Part shown: positions 1 to 11,224 of the stretch, one piece after another
How positions within the stretch are numbered: position 1 is the first letter of the stretch
How the letters are laid out: each line of letters opens with the position of its first letter
DNA from: Symbiodinium natans
Lineage: Eukaryota; Sar; Dinophyceae; Suessiales; Symbiodiniaceae
Assembly (NCBI GenBank): GCA_905221605.1
Contig: CAJNDS010000153.1
Location: 1 to 64,000 of the forward strand
DNA length: 64,000 nt
Reading direction: 5' to 3'
Position numbers and translations under genes: made by a program
Notes under the pieces: generated by a model
The model's input: only the letters and a program-made list of their open reading frames with translations
The model's database searches: none
What the model was told of the DNA's origin: nothing

Positions 1-175
1 TTCATGGGGTTGCCTATTCAATCTCACGGCTAATTAATAATAACAACGAAGGGTTCTGGTAACCCAGTGGTACCCTTTACCTTTTTTTTGGTTAGGGGTT
101 CCCTTGTAAATTAACCAACCCCCAAAAAAGGGTGCCCATACTACAATATGGTTACTGGGCTACCAAGATGCTGAG
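1..175. mobile_element. MITE-like palindromic element, unclassified
   Basis: The segment around 56-174 has imperfect inverted ends: TGGTAACCCAGT at about 57 and the reverse complement of ACTGGGCTACCA at about 162-173. G/C-run flanks such as CCCAAAAAAGGGTGCCCAT resemble other short elements in the window (near 4130 and 32040). No coding sequence is seen. It is probably a small non-autonomous transposon copy within intronic or intergenic DNA. Confidence 0.3.
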
Positions 176-569
176 AGTTGAGTCTTGAGGATGCTCTACC
201 TTCAAGGGCTATTGTACGGTATAACCCCCTTCAAAAGGCCCTTGATAGGGTTGGTTTGGGGGGGCATATAAGGCCCTTTATAGCCCATGCTGGTAGTGTC
301 ACGGTATGCTGCCACCAATCTGCTGCCTTGAAGCTTTAAAGCAGCAGTCCCGAGATCCGAAAGCTCTTGGGTGTTAGCTTCCCCTTACTAAGCTCCCAAC
401 AAGCTACATGCCCAAAGCACAGAAAAGAACTAGTTAGAACGAACTACTTAATAGCACCATCCTCCCCGTACGACGGTTGACCTTGGTACCATAAGAGTTC
501 GAATAGCATTCTCTTTATCTCATTTGCCTCAGAAGCTGCTCAGTCCAGACTCCTGCTGGCAACACTTTC
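176..569. other. Non-coding stretch, no feature recognised
   Basis: No ORF, exon-like island or repeat that I can support was seen here. Confidence 0.4.
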
Positions 570-617
570 AACCCTAAACCCTTAACCCTAAACCTTAAAC
601 CCTAAACCCTAAACCCC
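570..617. repeat. Telomere-like array, CCCTAAA orientation
   Basis: About six degenerate CCCTAAA units. It lies just upstream of a weak exon candidate starting near 637 (acceptor GAGCGCAG). Confidence 0.85.
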
Positions 618-636
618 CCCGGAAATTCTGGAGCGC

Positions 637-676
637 AGACCAGCCTGTGAAAGAAAGTGCATCGAACTACTGTCAA
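637..676 (+). CDS. Weak exon candidate between telomere-like arrays
   Basis: The island follows AG and is open in two frames; one reads ACERKCIELLS up to a possible GC donor near 677. Its only other support is its position: CCCTAAA array upstream, TTTAGGG array downstream, as for stronger exons in the window. Function unknown. Confidence 0.15.
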
Positions 677-741
677 GGCCCAGTCGTAGCCACACTCAGA
701 AACCCGAAGGCCTGCACTCAAACTCTTGAAGCACTTTGGAT

Positions 742-838
742 AGGGTTTAGGGTTTAGGGTTTAGGGTTTAGGGTTTAGGGTTTAGGGTTTAGGGTTTAGG
801 GTTTAGGGTTTAGGGTTTAGGGTTTAGGGTTTAGGGTT
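742..838. repeat. Telomere-like array, TTTAGGG orientation
   Basis: About 13 near-perfect TTTAGGG units, opposite in strand to the array at 570-617. Confidence 0.9.
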
Positions 839-1024
839 CAGGGAGCTTATAGAAACTTGTGGGTTGAACCTTCACGCTTCATTTGACGGCAGACTTCGGC
901 CATGCATCAGACCCCCGAGACAGCATTAATACCCCAAAAAGTTAAACAACAAACCCAGTGGCATAGACCTTTATATATAAATAAATAAATAAAGAAAGAA
1001 TTAAACATAAATAAATACATAAAT

Positions 1025-1060
1025 AAATAAATATATATATATATATATATATATATCCTT
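1025..1060. repeat. (AT)n microsatellite and flanking AAAT repeats
   Basis: Simple AT dinucleotide run preceded by ATAA-type repeats from about 976. The short minus-strand ORF across it is a microsatellite shadow. Confidence 0.85.
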
Positions 1061-1339
1061 TGTTGTGCTCTTCTTCTTTTTCGAAACATTGAATCACAGA
1101 CTACCTACCTCATATTCGATACAATGCTGTTTCCTGAATTCCTTCTGAAACAAGCCTCCGAAAACCAAGAGAGTAAAGAGAGGAGAAACGTGAACTCTTC
1201 GTTCTCTCGTCCATTTATCTTCACCACCATTCTAAAACAAAAGCATGTCAACTCCGGGAAACCACCCGGCAAATAGAGCGTTAAAGGTTCTACGTGCAAA
1301 CTTATGGAAGCCCTAAATTTTTAAACTTTAAGCCCTATT

Positions 1340-1425
1340 CCCTAAACCCTAAACCCTAAACCCTAAACCCTAAACCCTAAACCCTAAACCCTAAACCCTA
1401 GACCCTAGACCCTAAACCCTAAACC
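1340..1425. repeat. Telomere-like array, CCCTAAA orientation
   Basis: About 12 units, two carrying a CCCTAGA change. It ends about 12 bp before the acceptor of the exon candidate at 1437. Confidence 0.9.
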
Positions 1426-1436
1426 TACTTCGCCAG

Positions 1437-1484
1437 GTGGACGGCGAGCTCCCGACCCTCGGCCCAAAAGCCGCGTTGCAGGAG
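1437..1484 (+). CDS. Exon candidate, unknown gene
   Basis: Acceptor TTCGCCAG is followed by an open GC-rich segment reading VDGELPTLGPKAALQE, ending at GAG before GCGGGC, a GC-type donor. It is 48 nt, phase 0 at both ends under this reading. It lies upstream of the chorein-type start codon at 3166, so it may belong to a preceding gene. No domain is recognisable. Confidence 0.3.
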
Positions 1485-1542
1485 GCGGGCAGCGGCGGGC
1501 TTTCGGGTTCTGGAGGGCTTGGCTTTGTGGACTTGAGGTCGG

Positions 1543-1628
1543 GATGTTCCCCCCTTTTACGAACAGTCCTTCATAGGGATTGTATATAGGGGGTACTAGA
1601 ATCCCGATGAAGGACTGTTAGTATAAGC
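1543..1628. mobile_element. Complete family A MITE-like element
   Basis: Inverted ends: GATGTTCC followed by CCCCTTTTACGAACAGTCCTT on the left, and AAGGACTGTTAGTATAAG on the right. The same ends occur at 56035-56126 and as halves near 14288, 18446 and 31240. About 86 bp, no coding capacity. Confidence 0.55.
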
Positions 1629-1639
1629 TTTGTTTTACG

Positions 1640-1722
1640 GTCAGGGACCCCAATATAGTCCCCCAAATCGTAGGATTCCCCTATAGTGAGGCCCCTATGA
1701 TAAGGCACCCCCTGATTTCGTG
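1640..1722. mobile_element. Family C MITE-like element
   Basis: Carries CCCCAATATAGTC and CCCCTGATTTCGTGAACC, close to sequences at 4080, 31960, 55225, 55370 and 57530 that all end TTTCG or TTCCG followed by GAACCCCC or AAACCCC. It directly abuts the family A copy. Confidence 0.35.
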
Positions 1723-1730
1723 AACCGCCA

Positions 1731-1832
1731 CCCTAAACCCTAAACCCTAAACCCTAAACCCTAAACCCTAAACCCTAAACCCTAAACCCTAAAGCCTAAA
1801 CCCTAAACCCTAAACCCTAAACCCTAAACCCC
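1731..1832. repeat. Telomere-like array, CCCTAAA orientation
   Basis: About 14 units with one AAAGCC variant. It precedes the exon candidate at 1876. Confidence 0.9.
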
Positions 1833-1875
1833 ACATGTTCTTTCTACGACTTTGTGCTTTGTGCGTTGAAAGGCC

Positions 1876-1917
1876 CGGCGAGCGGCCAGCGCGCAAGAGT
1901 GGGACAGCCTGGAGGCG
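1876..1917 (+). CDS. Exon candidate, unknown gene
   Basis: A 42-nt open island after acceptor GCGTTGAAAG reads ARRAASAQEWDSLE and ends GAG before GCGCCG, a GC-type donor. A TTTAGGG array follows at once. Its alanine-rich helix character resembles the coiled-coil exons at 37-49 kb, but no family is recognised. Confidence 0.3.
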
Positions 1918-1920
1918 CCG

Positions 1921-1988
1921 GGTTTGGGGTGTAGGGTTTAGGGTTTGGGGTTTAGGGTTTCGGGTTTAGGGTTTAGGGTTTAGGGCTT
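1921..1988. repeat. Telomere-like array, TTTAGGG orientation, degenerate
   Basis: About nine units with GGGG and CGG variants. It starts only a few bases after the exon candidate at 1876-1917. Confidence 0.85.
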
Positions 1989-2289
1989 AGCTACTCGAAT
2001 GTGGCTGAGGGCACCTTGTCCGTACGCAGTCTCAAGCTCAAGCCACCTCCGCCACCAAATGAGCCCCATGAGCCCAACACCAATTGAAGGCCATGTTCGG
2101 ACCGCTGTCGGCCGAGACGTGGGCGCCGTTGAAGGACACCAAGTTCCGGCTTTCCCTGCAGAGTTGTGCAGCTGTACGACTTCGTACGGAATTCCTGCTT
2201 AACCACTTGTCAATTGTTAGCTGAGATCTTCTGAGACATTTCAGGGATCTGGGGCCCCAGGCTCATTCGTTAGACGGAGGGGCTCTGTG

Positions 2290-2496
2290 CGTGTTCCTGT
2301 GCGTGAACCTTTGGAAGCTGAAGCCCTTGAGCTGAATGTCAAAACCCAGGCGGCCGTGAAAACATCGCTCTTTGCGGACATCGCCCTGGAGCTGAGTGGA
2401 GGCTTCAAGGCGCAACCTCGATGGCGAGACGATGGCCTTGATGGGCTTGAACTGCTGGAACACTTTGAGTCTGAGATTTTCCAGGGCTTGGGTTAG
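2290..2496 (+). CDS. Possible coding segment, unknown
   Basis: An open plus-strand frame ends in TAG at 2494-2496 and reads like protein (EALELNVKTQAAVKTSLF, then ADIALELSGGF and GLDGLELLEHFESEIFQ). Its composition is acidic and amphipathic. No clear acceptor marks its start and the minus strand is also open over part of it. It could be a terminal exon of an upstream gene or chance. Confidence 0.25.
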   Translation, partial: RVPVREPLEAEALELNVKTQAAVKTSLFADIALELSGGFKAQPRWRDDGLDGLELLEHFESEIFQGLG

Positions 2497-3165
2497 GATG
2501 TGTTCGGTGTTTGATTTTTGTTTCTTGGAGGCAAGGCTGGGGTTGTAAGACCCAGTAGCGGCTAGGGTCTGGGGTTGCCTTGGGTCGCAAGTACGAAGGC
2601 TGGGTCCAGTCAGAGCTTTGGTTGAGGGGGGGGGATTTTGGGCGTCTCATTGTGTCTAGAAGAAGGCGGCGTGTGCTCGTCACCTGACAGCCCGTGGCTT
2701 GACAGTACATCCATGCCGACCGTGGTGCCATTGGCTTCGAATATGGAGAGGGGGTTTATCATGGGTATAATTGAGTTCTGGGACTTCTTAAAAATTGCAC
2801 GGGGTTCTATCTAAATGGCAAGTCAACATTGTTTCTCGTGGACAACGTCAGCGTGTCAAGAGAGAGACAGAGCATTCCAGACATGGATGCGCCTTGCCAT
2901 GCTCACCAGCCATCAGATGTGTGAGTCTGCATCTGCACTTTTTCCATTTCTGGACATGATGCCTTGCAGGCCACAGCTTACCCCGACACAGCACTCATTG
3001 AACGCACCTTGAACTTCGATCCCTTCGACCCTGCACCCCTTCAATAGACGCCCTAAACCCTGTCTTCCACTGCGAAAGCAGAAGCCCTTCATGTCCGTCC
3101 CGTTGTGCGAAGCATCGAAGTGCTCTCTGAAGACCCTAAACGGAGAGTAGCCCAAGCCACGGGCC

Positions 3166-3217
3166 ATGCTGGAGACGCTGCTGGCGCGGTACTTGGGCAG
3201 GTTCCTCAAGGCATTGG
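3166..3217 (+). CDS. Exon 1 of chorein-like gene (start codon)
   Basis: ATG at 3166 opens MLETLLARYLGRFLKAL, the expected N-terminal helix of chorein-domain proteins, which typically start with MLE or MxE followed by a helix ending RFL. The donor is taken as TTGG before GTGATTG (3218), leaving phase 1, which exon 2 completes. The frame stays open to 3360 without splicing, but the downstream residues lose the family pattern. The preceding GAGTAG at 3144-3151 could serve as an acceptor if dinoflagellate-type leader trans-splicing occurs; no leader is visible. Confidence 0.5.
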
Positions 3218-3498
3218 GTGATTGTTGGGATGGAGATTTCAAAACCTTTTTTTGGAGCTGGAGAAGTGCACTTTTGAGGCTACCGAATTTGTCAAGATCG
3301 TTACTTTGCATTCCAGCAGAGGCTTTCGTCCAATACGTCGAAGCTAGCCTGGAATGCTAGTGGGGGGGTGGGGGGGCGGGGTTCAGGGATTGTGTAGTGT
3401 AGCACATAGATTTTATCGCCTCACCCCGCGCCTCCGCCCCCCGAACAAGATCAAAGCCCCCTGCGCCTCGCGCTGAAGATGACAGGGGTTCTCTCCAG

Positions 3499-3550
3499 AG
3501 CAGATCTCAGCCCGCCTCCTATCCGGATCCGTGCGGCTGAAGGAGCTCCG
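3499..3550 (+). CDS. Exon 2 of chorein-like gene
   Basis: A good acceptor (GGTTCTCTCCAG) is followed by two bases that complete exon 1 phase, then QISARLLSGSVRLKELR. The LSG-x-V-x-LK pattern is the chorein N-terminal signature strand. The donor may be CCG before GTTTAGGG at 3551, or a GA donor after CTGAAG (GAGCTC), which gives perfect phase and the family-like junction SVRLK-EIELNL. In either case the intron opens with telomere-type repeats. Confidence 0.5.
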
Positions 3551-3579
3551 GTTTAGGGTTTAGGGTTTAAGGTTTGGGG
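3551..3579. repeat. Telomere-like array forming the intron 5' end
   Basis: GTTTAGGGTTTAGGGTTTAAGG begins at the exon 2 boundary, so the first GT of the repeat can be the donor. Further TTTAGGG units lie at 3699-3737. Confidence 0.75.
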
Positions 3580-3698
3580 CTGCTTGCATTCGTGGAGGCT
3601 GTCGTGGTTTTTTCTGCATTCGGCCTCGAGATGCCTCGAGTTTAAGGAGCCTTGCCTTGCTTACTTGTCGAAGAAGATTCGGCGACTATCTTGCGAGT

Positions 3699-3737
3699 TT
3701 TAGGGTTTAGGGTTTAGGGTTTAGGGTTTAGGGTTAG
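3699..3737. repeat. Telomere-like array, TTTAGGG orientation
   Basis: About five units, inside the intron between exons 2 and 3 of the chorein-like gene. Confidence 0.85.
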
Positions 3738-4079
3738 TGGTCTGAGTCTAACATTCGACAAGCAAGGGGGCTCGCATGCTGCTATTGTGTTGTAACGACA
3801 AGAACCCTGAAGCTGAAGCCTTCAACCCTTCAGGAGAGAGAAAACCTCGGCCTAAAAAACCCCAATGCAAATTCTGCACCCGACCACGGAACCTAGACCG
3901 AAAACCCCAAAACCTTGCCAAAGCTCTGGAAACCCTGAACACCGAAGCCCCAGGCCCTCAACCCCACAGAAGCTCAAAACCTCAGCCCTGAACCCGAAAC
4001 CGTGAATTGTAGTAAGCAGATGTTGGTAGGTACTCAGACGCACAAGCCATACTAGCAAGGGCTTTCTTTACATTGTTTC

Positions 4080-4165
4080 CCCAAATAGGGTAATACACCC
4101 CCCAAAAGAGTAGAATCCTTAATGACAGGAACCCCCAAAAAAGTGCGCCTATTTTCGGAAACCCC
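4080..4165. mobile_element. Family C MITE-like element
   Basis: Contains TTCCCCAAATAGGG and ends TTTTCGGAAACCCCCACAT, as in the copy at 31958-32070 (TTTCGGAAACCCCCAT). No coding capacity. Confidence 0.35.
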
Positions 4166-4179
4166 CACATGCTCAAGTA

Positions 4180-4298
4180 AACCCTAAACCTCTAAACCCC
4201 TAAACCCCTAAACCCCTAAACCCCTAAACCCCTAAACCCCTAAACCCCTAAACCCCTAAACCCCTAAACCCCTAAACCCCTAAACCCCTAAACCCCTA
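4180..4298. repeat. Variant telomere-like array (8-mer CCCCTAAA)
   Basis: About 14 units of an 8-bp derivative with four C instead of three. The same 8-mer dominates 13613-13818. Confidence 0.9.
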
Positions 4299-4794
4299 AG
4301 TGGCATGGACCTTTGTGTATTATTTGGCAACCCCTTTTGTTTTATATTTTAAACAGAATAAAAACTTAAGAAACAACCCTTCAAAAAAACTCGGCGGCGT
4401 GGTTGAACTTCTCCTGCCCAGGTTTGGGTTGGGCAGAGGCATCGAATGTTTTATAGGGATTTGAGTTTAGCATTTAGTACTTAGGACTTAAGGGTTTAAG
4501 GGTTCGTTGTCGGTTTTCGGGTTAACCTAGAGATGAATGGGTAGGGTTTGTCTGCTTAAGGTTTAATTAGCCTCTTGAGCTCGGGATTTTCATCATGGGG
4601 TTTAGGGTTTAGGCTTAGGGTTTATGCGAACAAGAGGCCACTCTTCTTGCCCTGGTCTTCCCTAGTCTATTCGTTCCACTGCACGAAATTCATATCCTTT
4701 CGAACATCAGCGAAAAGGACACCAAGGAGGTGCCAAGAAGCGTGAAGTGCAGTCATTGGATGCATGATGTCATCTAATTCCTTTTTGTCCACAT

Positions 4795-7240
<2,446 letters not shown>

Positions 7241-8280
7241 CAAGAAAGGGAGAGTGCAGAAAGCGGGCGCACGAAGAGGGAGAACGAAAGGAAGGAGAAA
7301 GAGAGCTTGTTAAAGACAATAGCATTCCTGAGAACAGCGAAATCCTGTCGTCTATTGAAATGCTGGAGGGGCTCTTTGATTCCTTTTCAAATGAAGGCTT
7401 CTATCATTCATGGTGTTCCTTAGAACAGGAGAGCCTTTCAGGACAACGCCCTTATCTGTATTCAACATAGGCCGGGCTACCTCTGATTTAAGAATGCACG
7501 GAAGGGCTCATTCTAAGAAAATATACTCTCCCACCCCGAAAGAAGAGGACGGACCCACTCATCTATCAAGGAAAAGAGCCGAAAGCATCTGGGAGGAATG
7601 AAAATACGAATGAGGGGCTATCGCAGTATCCTTTTTTCTTCTGACACGGATTCGTTGAAAGAAGGGGTTCCTGCCTTTTGCTTGTTTCAAGAAGGGGAGG
7701 CTTTCGAGTGGCAAGGGGCGAGCTCACGCCCACCCCGGTCTTTGGGGTCACTCTGAAAACAGCTTGGAGAGGATAGTTGCTTCTCTCTCCTTTTTCCGTT
7801 TCTCTATCCCTTGCTCCGTATCTGTCGTTCTCGAGCCTTCCCTTCTTCTGTGAATCTGCTTCTTTCAATATCCACCAGGAGACTGCAGTTTTCGCAAGGG
7901 GGCTTCCCTGAGGGGCTCCCTGAAAGGGCCTCCCAGGGGTTTGAGAGAAGACTGCGAGAGGGGAAAAGAGGACAGTAAGATCCTGTCCCCCGTTTCCAAC
8001 AAGAGAAAAAATTGACAGAGAGATGTAGGTGATAGAGGGTAGTGAGAAGGATCAAGCAGAACTCCTCCTCTTCCCCCTCGCTTGTCTGTACCTTCACACT
8101 TCTTTCTCACCCTTGACTTTCTGTGGTTCTATTTCCTTCTTGAAGGAGAATTCCAGCTCCTCTGTTGTCAGTACCTTCTCTTTCTTATCCTTGACTTTCT
8201 TCTTTCATTCCCTGTTGAATGGCAAGTAGAAAACGGGAGGGGCGGGAAAGAGGAAAGAACAAGCAGAAGGAAGAGAAGAA
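7241..8280. other. Decayed polypyrimidine-rich sequence
   Basis: Shares motifs with the 4.8-7.2 kb unit, for example CTCCCTGAAAGGGCCTCCCAGG near 7916-7937 and TCTCCTTTTTCCG near 7787-7799. No convincing exon was found. Confidence 0.4.
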
Positions 8281-8284
8281 GAGA

Positions 8285-8330
8285 AAGGGATGAAGGAAGG
8301 AAGGAAGGAAGGAAGGAGGGAGGGAGAGAG

Positions 8331-8373
<43 letters not shown>

Positions 8374-8450
8374 CAGAGACAAAGGCAAGAGAGAGAGAGA
8401 GAGAGAAAGAGAGAAAGCGAGAGCGAAAGAGAAAGAAAGAGGGAGAGATG
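8285..8450. repeat. (GGAA)n, (GA)n and GAAA purine tract
   Basis: GGAA repeats from about 8293 to 8318 grade into (GA)n at 8323-8371 and mixed GAGAAA to 8450. The plus strand is an almost pure purine run. Confidence 0.95.
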
Positions 8451-8819
8451 CGATGAATAAAAGAACCACACTGAGCCATTTAAAGGGTGTTCTGTTAGAG
8501 GGCTCATGATTTAAGGATTTTGAAGAGTCGAATTGAGGTCTTGAGTTTTTTCAAAAAATTTAGGAGGCTCAAGATATCAACGTTGGGCAAACATCACGGT
8601 AACTGAACGATGCAAACAGTTTTAGTTCTGGTTAGTGCAAAATATCAAAATTTAGAGTGGAGACCTAAGACCTCAATCATACTGTTTATTTACAAAAATG
8701 CTCTTCAGGTTGCCTGGTAAATATCTTAAAGAGTTGAAAACGTAAGACTGCAACAACGTTAGCGAAAGCTGTTGTCTTGCAAAACCTTAAAGCGCCATAA
8801 TTGTTAAACGAAAGGCTTG

Positions 8820-9095
8820 GTTTGAACCTCGATATGTCCTCGACATCAAAAACGAAAGGTTTGTTTATCAACCTGGTACGCCTGCGACGTCAGAAGGTCA
8901 GTTGTTGTGTAAACCCTAGTGTGTCCTCAACTTCAAAAACGAAAGGATCTTTGTAAACCTTGGTGTGCCCCCATCCTCAAAAACGAAAGCATTTTGTAAA
9001 CACGTTTAAGCGAAAGGGTTTTTTGTAAACCCTAGCAAAGGACTTTTGCCAGCCCTAGCGTGCCCTCAACCTCAAAAACGAAAGCTCCTTTTAAA
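8820..9095. repeat. Degenerate tandem repeat with TCAAAAACGAAAG core
   Basis: The core (A/T)TCAAAAACGAAAGG, preceded by GTGTCCTC or GTGCCC and TTTGTAAACC, recurs near 8845, 8930, 8972 and 9072, with a truncated form near 9012. An inverted version (CTTTCGCTTTTGAGGTTTTGG) lies at 10599-10619, so the repeat forms the outer arm of a large inverted repeat. Confidence 0.6.
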
Positions 9096-10690
9096 TATTC
9101 AAATCTCTCAAAATCCTTAAAGCCTAGAACATTTCAGCGGAGAAGAAGGCAAGGGTTTTTCCCCACCTTCGGTGTGGGGTTGTTAGATTTTAAATTCAAC
9201 TCTTCTCCTCGCCCGGAACTCTTCTCCTCGCCCGGAACTCTTCTCCTCGCCCGGTCTACTCCTAGAGACTCCCTGGACTGCCCAATTACAGAAATTCAAG
9301 ACTCCCCGAATTGCCCAGCCAGAGACTCCTGGAGTGCCCAACCCCAGGGTCTCCCTGGAGTGCCCAGAGTTTCCCGAAATCCCCAGCCCCAGAGTTTTTT
9401 CAGAGTCTCCCTGGAGTGCCCAACCCCAGAGTCTTTTAGAGTGCACAGTTTTCCCCAGAGTCTCCCTGGAGTGCCCAACCCCAGAGACTCCCTGCAATGC
9501 CCAGAGAGTCTGGAGTGGAGTAGAGTCTTCCTGGAGTGCCCAGTTTAGAGACTCCCTGGAATGCCCAACCCAGAGACTCCCTCGCTGGAGTGCCCAAGCC
9601 CAATCCAAATCCCTAAGGTGGGGATGTTCGAAGTAAAATACTTTAAAATTTGAAAGGGGTCCCGGGGTCTCAGGGTGTTGGGGGTAGGCGCTGAGGCGCT
9701 TAGGAGGAGCTTGGGAGCTTATAGTTAGGGGTTTAGGTTTCTGGGTTTCGGAGCCTAGGAGCTTAGGGTTTATAGGGTTTGATTTAAGGTTTATGGGTTT
9801 GGGGGGTAGGCGCTTAGGCGCTGAGGAGCTTAGGAGCTTAGGAGGGTTTAAGGATTTAGGGGTAGGCGCTTAGGCGCTTAGGACCTCAGGAGCTTAGGGT
9901 TTAGGGTTTAAGGGTTTAGGGGGTAGGCGCTGAGGAGCTTAGGGAGCTTTGGAGCTCAGGGTTTATGGATCTAGGGGGCTTAGGAGCTTAGGGTTTAGGG
10001 TTTAAGGTTTAAGGGTTTAGGGGGTAGGCGCTTAGGCGCTAAGGAGCCTAGGAGCTTAGGAGCTTAGGGTTTAGGGTTTAAGGATTAAGGGGCAGGCGCT
10101 GGGCCTCCCCGCCTTTTTAACTTTGAAAAAACCTTAAAACCCTCAAAATCTAGAAGGCCCGGGCTTTCAAGATTTTTAAGGGTTTTAAGGAAATGATAAA
10201 ATTTAAAAGAAGGTCCCTGGGTCCCGGCTCCTAAGCTCTTAAGCTCCTGAGCGCCTAAGCGCCTACCCCCTAAACCCTTATAGACCTTAAACCCTAAAAC
10301 CTAGGCTCCTAAGCTCCTAAGCGCCTAGGCGCGTAAGCGCCTACCCCCTAATCCCTTAAACCCTAACCCTAAACCATCAACTCCTAAGCTCTTAAGCTCC
10401 TGAGCGCCTAAGCGCCTAAACCCTAAGCTCCTAAGCTCCTAAGCGCCTAAGCGCCTAAGCGCCTACGCCCTAAACCCTGAGACCCTGGGACCCCTTTTTA
10501 TCTTGAAAACACTTGCCTTCTTCTCTGCTGAAGTTTTGCTGGAGTTTAAGGACTCTACGCCTTTCGGGATTTTACGGCTTTTAGTATTTGAATGGATCTT
10601 TCGCTTTTGAGGTTTTGGGCACGCTAGGGTTTACCAATAACCTTTGCTAGGGTTTCAAAAACTTTCGCTTCAAAGTTAAGGGCGCGCCAG
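8990..10690. repeat. Large inverted repeat centred near 10161
   Basis: The centre has CCTTAAAACCCTCAAAATCT against its near reverse complement, around CCCGGG at 10158-10163. Left-arm TAGGCGCTTAGGCGCT, TTAGGAGCTTAGG and AGCGGAGAAGAAGGCAAG match right-arm AGCGCCTAAGCGCCTA, CCTAAGCTCCTAAG and CTTGCCTTCTTCTCTGCTGAAG in reverse complement. Outer ends pair CGTGCCCTCAACCTCAAAAACG with its complement near 10606. The left arm carries an extra insertion, the GAGTGCCC tandem array (9195-9610). It lies inside the intron between exons 2 and 3. Confidence 0.7.
9195..9610. repeat. Tandem repeat with GAGTGCCCAACCCCAGAGACTCC core
   Basis: Starts with three copies of CTTCTCCTCGCCCGGAA-type units, then about ten degenerate 24-45 bp units mixing TGGAGTGCCCA, CCCCAGAG and ACTCCCTG. 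ORFs on both strands here are repeat-driven. Related motifs appear at 56700-56900 and, inverted, near 62215-62315. Confidence 0.75.
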
Positions 10691-11216
10691 TGTTTACAGA
10701 ACATGCGATCAGAAAAGCGCGGCTCGATTTGGGCAAATTTTGCCGGGCAGCTTTCGGGCAAAATTTGGCCAAATCGGGCTCTTTGTGTGCGATCAGAAGG
10801 CGCGGCTCGATTTGGCCAAATTTTGCCGGGCAGCTTTCGGGCAAAATTTGGCCAAATCGGGCTGCTCCTTGTATGCGATCAGAAAGGCGCGGCTCGATTT
10901 GGCCAAATTTTGCCGGGCAGCTTTCGGGCAAAATTTGGCCAAATCGGGCTGCTCCTTGCATGCGATCAGAAAGGCGCGGCTCGATTTGGCCAAATTTTGC
11001 CGGGCAGCTTTCGGGCAAAATTTGGCCAAATCGGGCTGCTCCTTGTATGCGATCAGAAAGGCGCGGCTCGATTTGGCCAAATTTTGCCGGGCAGCTTTCG
11101 GGCAAAATTTGGCCAAATCGGGCTGCTCCTTGCATGCAATCAGAAAGGCGCGGCTCGATTTGGCCAAAATTTGCCGGGCAGCTTTCGGGCAAAATTTGGC
11201 CAAATCGGGCTGCTCT
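10690..11216. repeat. 87-bp satellite, six units, each a long hairpin
   Basis: Unit starts (GGCTCGATTTGG) are at 10721, 10804, 10891, 10978, 11065 and 11152; spacing is 87 bp except the first (83). Each unit contains CGATTTGGCCAAATTTTGCC and its exact reverse complement around a GGGCAGCTTTCG loop, a 20-bp stem. Because 87 is divisible by 3, several frames stay open on both strands and give spurious ORFs. Linkers alternate GTATGCG and GCATGCG, suggesting a 174-bp dimer. Confidence 0.9.
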
Positions 11217-11224
11217 TCCTATGT

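Noticed and set aside
3218-3360. Direct read-through of exon 1 to a 64-codon protein
   Set aside because: Residues after ALG lose the chorein pattern, while splicing to 3499 restores it in phase.
9060-9636. ORFs of 100-162 codons on both strands
   Set aside because: Driven by the GAGTGCCC tandem repeat inside the inverted-repeat arm.
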